NCBI RefSeq assembly: GCF_954871325.1
Contig: NC_088779.1
Location: 24,042,869 to 24,106,868 of the forward strand
Direction of reading: 5' to 3'
Source of the DNA: Gordionus sp. m RMFG-2023
Taxonomy: Eukaryota > Nematomorpha > Gordioida > Chordodea > Parachordodidae
Length of the DNA stretch: 64,000 nucleotides
The notes under the pieces were generated by a model. The model was not told the origin of the DNA. It saw nothing but the letters and a program-made list of their open reading frames with translations, and searched no databases. Of this stretch, positions 1 through 20,543 are shown one piece after another. The first letter of the stretch is position 1. The number at the start of each line of letters is the position of its first letter. The position numbers were made by a program, and so were the translations under genes.

Positions 1-47
1 TTTCTTTTTGGTAATAATTTATTTTTGAATTAGCTTGGAACAAAAAT

Positions 48-378
48 ATGTCTCGAAAAATCCTGTTGATCTCAATGCTGAGCGTACTATTCATATTGAT
101 GATGTTTTTCATGGCGTGGTGCGCACTTGGAAAGAATAAGGATATTTTCATGGGAAAATTTATGGGTAATTAAATGATTAAATTTATAATTAATAAAAAT
201 AATTAATCTTATCAATGAAAACAAAACAACAGATAAAAAGCTAGCAATTATTGCGAAAAATGATGAAAAATACAGAGTTTACAAGTATGCCTTTAATAAT
301 TTTATTATACAATGTTATTACCCTGGCCGTTCAAAATATCCCCTAGATAATGTAATGACATATGAAGGAAAAGTTTAA
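48..378 (+). CDS. Small one-pass membrane protein, two exons (predicted)
   Basis: Exons 48-165 and 233-378 join across a 67-bp GT...AG intron in a consistent phase (1 then 2 bases) and give an 87-residue protein ending in TAA. Residues 5-28 are strongly hydrophobic (ILLISMLSVLFILMMFF), so this is either a membrane anchor or an uncleaved signal. The rest is basic and aromatic, ending YPLDNVMTYEGKV. Size and layout resemble small mitochondrial inner-membrane or ER subunits, but I do not recognise the family. The start ATG at 48 is the first in frame. Exon 1 also has an open alternative frame (see rejected items). The call rests on splice phase and the hydrophobic segment only. Confidence 0.4.
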
Positions 379-1232
<854 letters not shown>

Positions 1233-1858
1233 ATGGCGTCAAAAGTAACTATTAACAACACTATTTTCATCCATTTAATTTTTTTTATTCCTAACATTTT
1301 GTTTAGTCCACACAAGCCTTCCTTAAATAAATCAAATGCAAACGATTCCACAAATGTATCTGTCATTTCAACTGTTTCTGAACGCGATAAAATTATAAAT
1401 GAGGACATAAGCCGAAAAAAAATGAATGGGAAATTGCCCAAGAATGGAGAAACTTTTAAATATGAAGTTTATAATATATTATGTTAAAATCAAATGATAT
1501 TTTAAGTAGTAAAAGACTTTCTTTAAAAAAGTCATTTCTTATAAAACAATTTTATAATTTTTCTTAAAAAATTTACTAAAAATACAAATATTTTTTTTAA
1601 ACTTAGCATGCCAATCTTAATGATGACAATCAATACACTAAAATTTATAATGGCAAAGATATAAGAGTGGATTACGACGAACTGAAAGAACAAAAGAACA
1701 TTTCCGTAGACTCACAACATAACTCATCTTACAGTGGTGAGGAGTCAGTTCAAAGTTCGCCTATGGTTCCATTGGCTAGCGTTGAATCTGAAAGTTACCT
1801 AGATTTAAGTATAGATGATTCCGATTATTTATCTAAAGCTACCCCAACGCCTGTATGA
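1233..1858 (+). CDS. Predicted secreted Ser/Asp/Glu-rich protein, two exons
   Basis: Exons 1233-1466 and 1607-1858 join in phase 0 across a 140-bp GT...AG intron to give about 161 residues. The N-terminus has a signal-peptide-like hydrophobic core (TIFIHLIFFIPNILFS, about residues 9-24). The mature part is low in Cys, polar and acidic, with many Ser and Asn residues (for example SQHNSSYSGEESVQSS and ESYLDLSIDDSDYL). It ends ATPTPV and a TGA. I do not recognise the family. It could be a peptide precursor, a matrix protein or a fast-evolving secreted protein. No paired basic cleavage sites are obvious. Confidence comes from matching phase, the signal sequence and two sizeable open exons. Confidence 0.5.
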
Positions 1859-3462
1859 TCCAAAAAACAAATTTAAACCAAAAAGAAAAACAGTCAGTAT
1901 TTTTTTTTAATGTTACAAATTTAAATAGACAATTCAAAAAAAAAATTATTGTGACCGAGTGAGATCAATCAGAGATCTCTACTAATTAGTAAAAAAATAA
2001 ATATATGAATTATTTATAATCTTAATTTATCAAAAAAAAATTAATTAAACATATTGCAATAACTTCTTATTAACTACACTAGAATATTTTATATTTAATT
2101 TATAAATTTTATATTATGATCACTTGTTTTTTAGAGTTGTATATAAAATGATATTATTTTTTAGAAACATTTTTAAGAAAATTTTTATTTTTTATATAAC
2201 ATTGCATTTTACTTCGTCGTTTTATTTTTTATATAAATGATTTTTATAATTACTATGTAAAATAATATAATGTATTATATCTAACCAAAACAAAATAGTG
2301 TATTTATACTTTATTACTGTCTTTTATAAGAGATAAAACCAAAGAAATAAAATATTAATCATTGTAGATAGATGTTATACGAGCCCTTAAATCCTTTAGG
2401 AGTTTAAAAAATTTTGGCATTACAGTTTAGTTTAAATGTGATGCCCTAGATGGGGAGGGGGGGGTTTAAAAACATTTATCTGGATTTTCGAATTTATGCG
2501 ATTTTATGTTATTTTTTTCTAAGTTTTTACTTTCTAAGAAAAGTTGTTTTTGCTTATAAATTCATTATTCTCATTTCTCAGATGTTTAACTTCATGATGA
2601 AAAATGGTTCAGAAACGAATCCTTTTTCACTTACTGTTAATATCTCATCATATAAAACCTCATAACAACTTAATTCATCCTCGAGTTACGCTTTTCCTAT
2701 TATAGATTAAAAGAAAAGGGAAAGAAAACTTAAATTATGTAAATACTCGACTTTTCCATTGCTAGTTCTTTCATAAATAATTTTTCAAAGCAATCATCTT
2801 AAATTGGTCTTTTTCTCATATAACATTAAAGCTATAAACATGACTTTTAATCCAATGTGGAAGTATATTTTGCAGGATTAATTTAATATTTATATTATTA
2901 TTTTTTAATGAGATTTTAAGGATTTATTTTGTAATAAATTTTTCGGCCTTTTAATTTTCACGACTAAAAAAGGTATAAAAAAAATTCAATTATTATTACC
3001 TTTTAAATATTTAAAAAATAAGATTTCATACAAAAATAATACATAACATTCCTGTGGTCGGAATTTGTTAATAAAGATATTAACCAATTTATATTCTTAG
3101 AATGTAAAAAAAATTATTACAACAAAAGGCGTGCTGGATAAGAAAAATACTATGTTCAATTTTAAAGAAGGTAAATTCGAAAAGTTTCATAATAATTAAT
3201 AAAATAGACTTTAATCAGGGATAAATGGTAATCACAATTTAGTACGTATAATAAAAAAATATTTTTTAAATAGGATAATAAGATAAGCAGCTATATGTTT
3301 GTTATTCTATGTTGCCTAATTCCTATGATATAAATGGTAATGTATTTATTTCGTAAAAGCATTAGCTTATTATGATGATGATGGCTCTTTAATTATTATA
3401 TTAAAATAATTATATATTTTTTTAAAAAAATTTTAAAAATTAAGTAGCGCTCAAATCTAAAA
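1859..3462. other. Intergenic, no gene recognised
   Basis: AT-rich sequence with short homopolymers (a G run near 2455-2464). Open frames here are short and compositionally biased. I see no repeat ends, RNA genes or conserved coding. Confidence 0.5.
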
Positions 3463-3735
3463 ATGAAATACATGATACTACAGCTAGAAATTCTGATTAT
3501 ATTGTCTCTGACAGTATGCACGTTTACTAAAGATATATATTCATCCAATATGAAGCTTAATCCTGTTGTGGTTTTAAGGAATCGATCACCAATCAATTCT
3601 AATGACGGTTGTAATTGTGGAGAAGCTTGTCGGGCAATATGTCATTCTTCTTATTACAAAAGATGTTGTTTTCTCTATTCAGGTATCAGGACTAAGAAAG
3701 GATCAATGAGAACATTATATGATATTATTTTATAA
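3463..3735 (+). CDS. Trissin-like neuropeptide precursor (predicted)
   Basis: The open frame codes for 90 residues: an N-terminal signal peptide (about residues 4-20, ILQLEILIILSLTVCTF), a short spacer, then a compact Cys-rich peptide at about residues 48-73 with the pattern C-x-C-G-x2-C-x3-C-x7-C-C-F-x-Y. This closely follows the six-cysteine trissin signature known from insects (CxxCGxxCxxxC...RTCCFNY); here the first pair is CNC, not CDTC, and the tail is KRCCFLYSG. Trissin is a secreted disulfide-bonded neuropeptide acting on a G-protein-coupled receptor. There is no clear dibasic site before the first Cys; KK follows the core. A CAG|GTATCAGG at about 3681-3688 could be a splice donor, so the C-terminal end may differ. 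Another small cysteine-stabilised secreted peptide is possible. Confidence 0.62.
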   Translation: MKYMILQLEILIILSLTVCTFTKDIYSSNMKLNPVVVLRNRSPINSNDGCNCGEACRAICHSSYYKRCCFLYSGIRTKKGSMRTLYDIIL

Positions 3736-4492
3736 CTGTAAAAGTATTATTCATACATTAATTCACAACGATAATTTGTTTTAAAAAAAATAATTGATCT
3801 AACTGCTTTATATATTAAACTATATAATATACAAATGCTTTTTTGAGAAGAATTTTATTAATTATAAATTTTCAAATTATATAATAAAGTCCAAACTTAA
3901 TCGTAAATAATAAATATTTACTTTAAAACTATCAATCGTTATACTATATATTTACAAAATATTGTTCTTCGAATGAGAATACATATTTTACCTTAGATGC
4001 CACTAATCCCTGATAACTCTGAAACATAAGATAACGTATATTTATTAGAATTTACAAAATTAGTTTACGGAGAACTATATCTAAGTCCTTTTTTAAGTAT
4101 AGTCCTTTTCTAAGTATGGGTTAAAAGGTTTATGGAGACTTTGCCTACAGACCTCCAGTAGGATTACTCACGCTTTTTCCCAACCTTCGACTGGGTTTCT
4201 TTAGCTAATATATTCCCAGCCAAGATGTTTCTAGGATTGGAAATTTGCCAAAACAACTCATTATCTTAAAATGTATCAGATTGCTTACCAAGTAAATTGT
4301 ATAAAAAAAATATACTTAGACTGGGATATATAAGAAATATCTGAAAATTTTGATTTTAGAATATAAAAGAGCTTCTATTATGTGGAATTAAAAATTAATA
4401 TTCAATAAAATATTATTTTTTTCATTAGTTTGTATATTAATATAATAACAAATCCCAAATATATGTATACACATATCCAATATAAAAACGTA
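3736..4492. other. Intergenic, no gene recognised
   Basis: AT-rich sequence between the trissin-like gene and the first hAT derivative. Nothing recognisable. Confidence 0.5.
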
Positions 4493-4500
4493 ATATTAAT

Positions 4501-4675
4501 CAGGGGTGTCACTAGCCTTTACAATCTCTAGGGGCTCAAAAAATTTTTTTTAGCTAACATTATCCAAAATTACCCTTTTTTTAGTGGTATGAAAAAAAAA
4601 TCAAAATTTTGAGAGGGCTCTTCAAATTTTTTAGGGAGAGCACTAGCATTTGTGCCCCCCCCTAGTGAATTACTG
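4501..4675 (+). mobile_element. Short hAT MITE, hAT-N1 family, 175 bp
   Basis: It starts CAGGGGTGTCACTAGCC, ends TAGTGAATTACTG, and is flanked by identical 8-bp duplications ATATTAAT (4493-4500 and 4676-4683). The ends match the 2-kb elements at 10472-12447 and 51580-53548 (CAGGGGCGTCGCTAGCC). This is an internal-deletion derivative with no coding. The perfect duplications suggest a fairly recent insertion. Confidence 0.9.
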
Positions 4676-4870
4676 ATATTAATATTTTATTAATACTAAC
4701 TCTACAGGTTAGGAGCCTCTTATGGTTTTTTATTGAAGTTGTGTTTCTGAGGCAAATTTCGATATAACATTTAAAGATAAAAGGGTTCGCGATATAGTCT
4801 ATCATTAATACGAATATAAGTGCATCACCCTGTCAGACACCTGCTTTAATTTCAAATATTCTTATTATAA

Positions 4871-5068
4871 ATTGTTGATGAACCCATTGGGAAACATCTT
4901 TCCGATTTTTAAAATGGCAACTTAATATTTTATCCAAAAATTATTACACAAGCCTGAAGATTTTATTCATTGATGGCACAAGGGTTTGAACATCTATTAG
5001 CGAAATCTCGAGGCATGGGCAATATTTTCCTAGCTAAAATATTGATAGTTATTTTTTTAAATCTCAAA
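4871..5068. mobile_element. MITE-A copy (hAT-like, diverged)
   Basis: It carries the family core AAGCCTGAAGATTTT...GATGGCACAAGGGTTTGAACATCTATTAGCG (in parts) shared with copies at 38870, 43506 and 46104. The ends are degraded and no target duplication is clear. Confidence 0.7.
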
Positions 5069-6159
5069 TAAAGGCATTCAATACTACCTTGGATAATAGC
5101 TTCTAATTTAGGAATTCCACTTCAAGTTATGACTACACAAATGTGGAATTTGGTTAGGATGTTTTGGTGGACAATTCTAAAATAGTGAATTTGATAAAAG
5201 AAAATTGCGTACCAATAGATTATCGGATTCGAGATTTGATTAATACAAAATTTTCGATAATAATAATATGGGGCGTTTACCTGATTTTGTTGTGCGAATA
5301 CATTCAAAGGATCTGTACCAAGATCTTTCCAGCCAGTAGGGTATCATTTCTAAAGCAATTGAAATAGAATTGGACAAACTGATGACAGTGGGCAGTGGTC
5401 AAATCCAACTATAAACGTGCGCAAGAGTAATGTATTCGAATTCGCGCTGATCTCAAAGTTGCTCTTAATCCGTGTATATTATATGATCAACATGTTATTC
5501 ATACTTTATAGATTATTTTTTAGAGATAATTCAAGATGATGTTAATTATATAAGATACGCACTTGCAAATGGAAGTAAAATGAGTTTCAGTTTAAACGAT
5601 AGGGATTCATGAGGGATTTTTTCCTTATCGATGATTGCCTTTTGGATTATCAAGTGGCATCTAACATATTTTATAGATATATAAATAAGTTGTTAAAAGA
5701 TTGTTAATTGGTGCATATTTAGATGATGTAGTACGACGATGAGGATAACACAAAAATCTTCCAAATTGATTTAGACAGATTGACTGGTCTTAGAAATCAA
5801 AAGTTCAATTTTTTAAAAAATATTCGCATCATTTTAAGGATTATTATTAATAAATCGATATACATCCCTATTTAGAAAAGAGGAAGGCTAATTGGAATCC
5901 ACCAAAACCTATTCATACAACAACTTAGATCTTTTCTGAAACTAGTATATTATCATGAGCGTTTTTTTTCGGAATCTACAGTATGGCTGCGCCAATAGAT
6001 AGATTCAAGTGTGAAAGTACTTTGGCGATAGACCAAGGAGAAATAAGATTTTTTGAGGAGGTTAAAAAATTATTGTTGTACGAGGAAATGTTTATTCCTT
6101 ACACAGTTAACGATAATTTTGGAATATGGCGTTTTTTATTTAGATTTAGTTGTGTTGGT

Positions 6160-9100
6160 TCCAGTAAATCAGCAAAACTTTTATCTCGAATGTCATCTAT
6201 CGGGAATAAATTTTATTGTGATGATAAATCCACATTAGCGAATACCCTGCTAAGACAATATCAAAAAACAAATATCGCAAATTTTTATAGTGAAACAATT
6301 ATCGTGAAACCTTTAATTTAAACAGTAAAACTTTTATCGCGAATCAATAATGGCGAAAATTTTATAGCAAAGTCATTATTGCGAAACCAAAATAGCAAAG
6401 ACATTATCGCGAAAATTATTTCGCTTCGCGAAGATGTTACAGCGAAGTCAATATCTTGATAATTGAAAATAGTGACTATTTTATTTCGAAACATATATTT
6501 TTATGATTATATTAATTGAATAATATTTTTAAAAAAATAGGTATAAGATTGATTCTATGATATAGTTTTTAATTTTTTTATAATCTTAATAAATTTATAT
6601 AATGATTAATTAACTTAGATTTGGTTCATAAAATATATTATTGGAATATAATTTTTTTGCTAACCTGTAGTATACCTTTCTTCCAAGTCTTATTTTATAA
6701 GAAGAATCGCTCACATAGAACTCAGGTTATTAAGGTATTAATCATTAAGTTCATTAGTTAAATTAGATCTTGATCCTTACTGGCGAAATTAAAATCTGGG
6801 TGGCGCCAATCCAGTCACTAACCAAAAACAAAGTTATATAAGCTAAATATAACATTAATTAGACTGTCTTTAGCGAATTAAATGGAGATTCAAAAATAAA
6901 TTACCTATAAATAAGGGATTTCCTCAATTAAAAATGTATTTGAATTTTATGATTTCACGATATTTATAAAAAAATTTTTATCTTTTCTGTTTACCTAGAT
7001 ATAAAATATTAGTTACAAAATGAAAAATTTGATAAGAATCTGGATCTAATATAAACACGCAGGCTTAAACTTTGGCCCTTTACAAAACATAGTAAATTTC
7101 ACATGCTCAAGCGATCTATCTGGGGGTAGGATAAAAATATAGTATTTTGACATGGGTTTATTAAAACTTAAAATTTTAAAATTTAATAAAAATTCCTGGT
7201 CAAAATTAATAAATAATTAATTTATTAATACTTAAAAATTAATATTTTTGAAAAATTATAACTAAAAATAAGTATTGCCGAAATATTTTGGAAAAATATT
7301 TTTATATGTCTGTATGGTGCTCTATTCCTTATGTCACAGTAATAAATAATTTTGCGCAATTCTTTCACCTTTATTCCGGAGTCTTATTGATTATGTTATC
7401 AAACACAAATTAGTAGATCTTAGCTTCTAAAAATTATATATTCCGCATGGATAAAGGTGTCTGAAAGACAAACTATTACCGATGCCCTGACCATGATATA
7501 CTTATAAGTCGCGTATGACTTACAAAAAAAAAGGTATGATAAAAGATAAAGAAATACATAATGATTCCGAAAATCAATCGAATAGAGGCCAAGAAAGAAA
7601 TTAATTCAATTAGAAGGTTTGAATATTACTAAGGAAACTCCAAACTTTATTGTTGCAAAATATGTATCCCAATTAAGCGATTTGATTTCAATGACACTAC
7701 CCTCACCTAATCTCACGAAGCGTGTAATTCACTGAACACGGAGTTTAAAAAGTCTCGTACCTATAAACCCTAGCAGCCCTTTTGAGTGGTAATCCCAAAT
7801 AAATATTCTATCACGGAGAAGTATATGGATTTCATGCTAAATACCTCCCGTTTTTGCCAGGCGTCTCGATATTGGAACTTTAATTTCTTGATCTTGAACA
7901 TTTTCTATTTGCATTTATTTTCAAAAAAATACCGATTCATTTTAATTCTAGAAAAAAATGAGTGAAAGTGCTCACAAATTAAGTACAAGTGTTTAGCGTT
8001 GTTCTTCTTAAAAAATAACTCTGGTTTATTTTTAAAGTTAAATACAAAATTTTTCTTTCTTAGAGAAAAGTGAAGTTAGGTTATACCATGGAATTTTTTT
8101 TTATATCCATGTGAATTAAAATTTAATTATTCCTGATCCTGCATTAGAACACCTAGAACTCGAACATGTATAAAATCAATTATATTTCCAAATTTCTAAC
8201 TATATTGTTAATCATTTATAAAGTTAAATCTTATAACTATTTATATAACATTTATATAGCTATAATACGGGAATAAAGATAATCAAGCAGCATTCATTTA
8301 CTTTGAGTAATATAACGATGAGAATCAAAGTAATGGGGATTGTAGAGATGAAGATGAAGTTTTCATGATAAATAATCTTAGTGGCAGGAAGTTATAATCT
8401 GATACAACCATAGAATTTGAATCGCATAGAGAAAATAAATTTTATTAAATATGTAAAATCATCAAAAAATAAAATATTATAAAATGGAGATCAAATGATT
8501 TATTTCCATAATTTTCCTAATTCTCTCTTTCTTTCTTCATAAACAATTACAAATTTATTTAATCCAAATAAAAAAAAATTAAAATTTTTCGATTAAATAT
8601 AACTAAGCAGATATTTATTTATTGAAATATGCAAAGAAGGAAGAAGGAATGTCAAAATCTTCAAATGAATTAGAGTTACTATTATATCAGAAAGTTATAT
8701 CGATGTGCATTAAAGATAATAATTATTTGGAGGCATATAAAAAATGGGGTGAATCTCTATAAAATATTTTTCAAAATAATATATCTTATTAGACCTTATA
8801 TATAATTTACATTTCAAATTTTATCTCTGGGTTACTATAAAGGACGACAATGTCTTAGAGAAATTTTTTTTTAAAATGAGAATCCCTTTTATTATATACA
8901 CAACAAATTAGAAAAATCACTTAACAAAATTATCTATGATCTTTAAAAATAATCTGAGAAAATCAGGAAAAATTCTTAGCGCTATTTGTTAAAATTAACT
9001 TTTAATGGCAAAAAACATATTTTTAAAATTATGTTGGCAGGGGGGAGGGGGGGAGGGGGGAGGAGGGAAATTTATTTGGGTATCTGAACCAAGATGTCCC

Positions 9101-9618
9101 CTCAGTACTTACATCCATGAGTGAGAAGAGACCTAAGAAATTGGCTAATTTATTTTTTATCAGATTAGATAAAGGTTTCCTGCTTACTTAATGGACAATA
9201 AGTAATAAAAGTTCTTTAAACCATTTCGCGCTTATGATTTAAGGAACCTTAATAGGTTAATTAACATTGAATTCAATTTTCCTTTAAATAAATGCATTCG
9301 CAATATATTTATTGGTTGTTTTTATTGTTTTGCAGTAATGCGCTCGCGATAATGAGTTCACACAAATACATTGGTGGTAGAAAATTCGCTATGATGGGCT
9401 CGCAATAAAATTTTTCTATAATAGGTTCCGATAAAAGTTTTAGTATATTGTATTCGCCTAAAGTATTTGCAATTATGACAGAAATAAATTTTCGATAGAT
9501 GTTATTAGGGATTTGGTTTAGCGATATTACCTTATCTATAAAATTCTTTCACGATAAACTACATTTATGATAAAAGTTTTGCGAAAAATGTTTCGCGATA
9601 AAAGCTTTGCTGATTTGA
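6160..9618. mobile_element. 3.4-kb DNA element with long repetitive inverted ends, inserted in the LTR fossil
   Basis: The left end (about 6163-6440) begins near AAATCAGCAAAACTTTTATC and the right end (about 9330-9618) ends in its inverse, GATAAAAGCTTTGCTGATTT. Both ends contain many short variants of TTATCGCGAA and its complement, so the terminal repeats are built of reiterated units. The interior is AT-rich and noncoding, with a G-rich run at 9040-9066. It lies between the reverse transcriptase and RNase H parts of the host element, so it is younger. The superfamily is not determined; a foldback or MuDR-like non-autonomous element is plausible. The exact boundary and target duplication are uncertain. 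Confidence 0.6.
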
Positions 9619-10471
9619 CCTGATATGGTTTTTACATCGATTAGTAGACGAAAGTGCAAAACCTATCTCGTTCGCGTCATGGACTTAGAATTGAGAAACA
9701 CTACGTTCCGATTATTATAGAAACTCGGATTTATTTATGGTAAAAAATTCTTACTTCAAACTGATCACAAACCATTAGAGTGAATATTTGGCCAGAAACG
9801 ACTGGGCCTAGGATTTCGCCAGTGAATATAGAAGATCTACAAGTAAAAATGTGATCGTGGATGCATCATCAAATTTTCCGATATTGGCCGTGGAAGAGAA
9901 TCAAGATTCTAAACATACTTTAGAGATTAGAAGGATTAATTTGAATGAAATGCATTTGTCAGAAAATAGTTTTAAAAAAGTAAAATTAGGATTTAACATT
10001 AAATAATATGCCACGGAATATTTAGCAAAGTTGGTGAGTTTTGATCATCATGAAAATAAAGAAATTGTTAGTTTTTATAAACGACGGAAAGAGTTATCTT
10101 CGACCTTATAACATATATAGTGTTGTTTACTAATCTGAGTTGACTTACAAATTCTATTAAAGTTTTGAGTCGTAAAACTCACTTCAGATTAAGAGATTTG
10201 ATGAGCTGTATTAGAAAGTTCGATGAGCCGGCTTCAGAGTCACAATATTTTTTCATACATTTTTTTTTCATGGAGTATTAATGATAGCATACCGATTCAA
10301 AATTTTGAGCCGACTCTGAAATTAACTCTTCAAAACTCAAAACCACTCTGAAAACTACTCATCGAGCCGTAAGTAGATTTATCGAGCCGTTCAATTTAAA
10401 GTCGTATTCCAACTCGAGGTCAGAGTCGTAAAAACTTGACTTTTAAATAACACTATTCTTATAATATAATG

Positions 10472-12447
10472 CAGGGGCGTCGCTAGCCTTTACAATATCA
10501 GGGGGGCTCAAAAAAAAAATTTCTGGGGGGCATCGCCCCCCAGCGGGTTTTATATTAATATATTATATTTTTAAAAATTTGCTAACTCTGATTAATTATT
10601 CTGAATTTCATATTTTGTCATTTATTATATTCTGTATACAAAATAAACTAGCATATAAATAATTAAAACAATGTAAGACATTTCTAAAAATATTATTTTT
10701 TAATACAAAATCTATTTATTACAGTATAAAATATTTTCGATTGCTGATATAAATTTTGCGTCTAAAGAATTACAAGTGATAAAAAAGGTTAATTAATTCA
10801 TACATATGCCTCAATTGATAATGGTTTTTAAAAACTATATATTATAAAATTAGCAACTTACATTGACAAAAGGTGAAGAAACTAATATATCACTCTGTTA
10901 CCATTTTTAGACAATGTTTTATAGAATGTACTAATAAGGAAAAATTTATAGGCCCAAGCAAATCAACAATTCTTGGAGAAGATAATATAAACGACCAATC
11001 CAAATCATAAAACTATATGGTGGTTAGAGCTTCCTCTTAAATGACATGATGGAAGCTAGATAAGTAATTGAGAAAAAAATATGAGATATTAAATTTCTAA
11101 TAGATTATCTTTTATTTTTAATGATATATAAACAACTACACAGTTGACCATTATTGCTTATAAAATATGCAATCATATGCTCTCAACAGCTGTAATAACA
11201 ATTTTAAATTACATAGCCACACATATAGATGCTGGATAATTAGCAGTCATAGCCATGACACTCACTATATTAACTTATATCAGAATTTATTATGCTATAT
11301 AAATTGATAAAACAAAAACACTAAAAATCTTTAGAAGAAATTATGCAAATGTATTGAAAAGGCAGGGATGCTATATTAGAAATGAAACATTTTATAACTA
11401 TAAAATAAGAACCAGAGTGATATAATATGATAAAAGAAATTAATTAAAATTTTATATATTATTATCGCACCACCTCTAGTTGGTATATTATATCTTAAAA
11501 TAGTAGTAGTTTATAATAATATCAAAAATATACTAGTATTAAAAATTTAACTCAAAACTGTTTTTCAAATAAGAAAAAAATAACTTTCCTAAAAACACGT
11601 AAAAAGAGAAGAAAAGTTATCTAATTTATTAGATCCATTCTGAGATAAATAATAAGATATTAAATTTTTAAATATATACAATAAAAAGATGGCGTTTAAT
11701 ATTATGAAAGCAGTTTATTACTAATATTTATTATCAAAAGCATTTATTAGTAAAATTTATTAAAATATTAACTGTAATATTATATAACTGTCAAATACGT
11801 CTGTAAAAGTAGTATTTAACCTAATCCTTTATAACCAATTATATCTAATAGAGGATTATAAACTATATGTTTACTTACTTTTTATAAATAAATCTCTTAT
11901 ACTTATTTGGATTTGGACCTTGAAAATAATTTTAAGAGGAGGCATGGTAATTAAATTTAAATATCAATAATATAGTTGATTAGTGATATTGAACTCAGCT
12001 AATTACAATATTAAATTTGTTAATTTTCAATTAATATTTATTTAATTAGAGTTATATATTAATTTAAATAATAAAAGTCAATAAAGCTTCAACTGTTAAT
12101 GCTAAATTAATATTTAGTGAGTGATATTAATATTCAATTTTTAACACAGAATTTGATTGCAAGTTGACATAGTGAAAATATAATTAATAAATATTTATCT
12201 AATCTAATAATTAAAATAGTATTCATTTAAGAATAATAGCCTTATTAATTTTTAAATTATAAAATTAAATCTATATAATATTCAGTAGAATTATAAAAGA
12301 AATCATTCAATGGGCAATCAAAGAAATTTATTTTTAGTTCAAGGGGATATTAAGGAGCCAAAAAAAAATTTTTCTTCAAGGGTGTTTTTCAAATTTTTTA
12401 GGGGGCTCGAGCCCCTGAGCGCCATTCCTTCCCTATCGACGCCACTG
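10472..12447 (-). mobile_element. hAT-N1 non-autonomous hAT element, 1976 bp, in the LTR fossil
   Basis: The element runs from CAGGGGCGTCGCTAGCC to ATCGACGCCACTG. It is flanked by identical 8-bp duplications ATATAATG (10464-10471 and 12448-12455), the hAT hallmark. Subterminal parts have G/C runs (GGGGGGCATCGCCCCCC). The interior is AT-rich with no coding. It matches 51580-53548 over its length in the opposite orientation. Confidence 0.93.
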
Positions 12448-12817
12448 ATATAATGAGAGGTTTGTAATTCTTATAATATTATGAGAGGTGTATAAAACCC
12501 AATAAATTAAAGAATATTATGAAAATTATTTATAGAAGGCAGCCTGGTGAAAATTGAAATAAATTCTTTGATTGTATTGTTGGTGAACCAGGTGCGATAT
12601 TGATATAGAAAATATATCAGAAGATGTTTTGGATGTCAGAAAAATAGACCTGAATCGGATGTAGAACATAAGATTAAAAATTCAAATGAGATACAAAGTC
12701 AAATCATGATTCACATTTAAAAAGGAGTGAATTCATACATTTAAGATTTCACAACCTGTTTGGATAAAAAACAAGGATGCCAAGGTTAAAGAGATGGACG
12801 TAAATTATAAGATAGGG

Positions 12818-12990
12818 TTATATTTTGAGACGATTTAAAAACGGCCCGATTAAGATTTAAGCCAAAATAATAGAAATCCAAACTTTTCTGCCATCTATGA
12901 GAAGAATCGCCAGGCTTACTTAATATTATTTTGGCTAAAATCATAAACGGGCCGTTTTTAAAAGTCGATTCAAATCGGACTTTTAACAAA
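12818..12990. mobile_element. MITE-A relative, near-perfect palindrome
   Basis: Arms with TTTAAAAACGGCCCG and GCCAAAATAAT on the left pair with ATTATTTTGGC and CGGGCCGTTTTTAAA on the right. The centre keeps the family core (CCATCTATGAGAAGAATCG...CAGGCTTACTTAAT). Open frames across it are palindrome artefacts. Confidence 0.65.
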
Positions 12991-13689
12991 ACTATTTGAA
13001 ATTCCTGAGAGAATATTACGGAAATACGCAATGATATAGTCAAATATTTTGACTCAAGAAAGTTTATCGGAAGAGGAATATTGTCTGCTGTTATAAATAC
13101 TATAATACGTTGTTCTTCTCATTGAGAAACCATAAATTATTAAAGATTTATTAAAATGAAATAAATATGATTATATTCATTTTTAAATTGGAAAACATTA
13201 TAAAAAAGTAATTTATATATAAATAGAAATCATTATATTGGCTTTGATTAAAATAAACTATGAATGTTTATAAATTTATATATAGTATGATAAAATCTCT
13301 ACTAACTATTACGTTAGTTTACCATAGTTTTATTCTAATTTGCTTAGAATGAGATATTAAGGTTGTAAGAAGAGAAAATAAGATAGAGAAACACAAATAA
13401 CAAGTATGTTATTGAGCATAAATAGGAGGGGCAGTATAGTAATGTATTTATGAGATTTAAACTTACTCATTAAAAGACAAAATATACCAATAACCTCGAT
13501 GGTTATAGCTGAGATCTTTGGCTCTAGGAAGAGAAAATTTAAGTCATAAGATGTGAACTTAAAAATAGAGTAATCTTTTATTTTAAAACTATTCAGAATT
13601 ATAAAGTAGAAGAATATGTCATACATTTTTAGTAGCGGAGTAATTTATTAACATTTTCCTAATTTCCATATTTGTTCACTTCGTTTGTT
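12991..13689. other. Upstream region of the NAC alpha gene
   Basis: AT-rich, with no coding recognised. It must contain the NAC alpha promoter and 5' UTR, but no TATA or initiator can be assigned with confidence. Confidence 0.4.

Positions 13690-20543
<6,854 letters not shown>

Larger units (their letters stand above)
5330..12830 (+). mobile_element. Fossil Ty3/gypsy-like LTR retroelement, pol region, with two insertions
   Basis: Three separated blocks read as one retroelement. About 5330-6160 resembles the start and end of a reverse transcriptase and the connection region. About 9620-10470 holds the RNase H region (the TDHKPLE motif is recognisable). About 12450-12830 may hold a downstream integrase tail. 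A 3.4-kb DNA element (about 6160-9618) and a 1976-bp hAT element (10472-12447) lie between the blocks. The element is broken in many places and is old. No LTR pair was recognised, so the outer limits are approximate. Confidence 0.7.

Noticed and set aside
45-140. Alternative frame NPVDLNAERTIHIDDVF in the first exon
   Set aside because: It looks protein-like but has no in-frame ATG or downstream continuation in the window. The other frame splices in phase to a full 87-residue protein.
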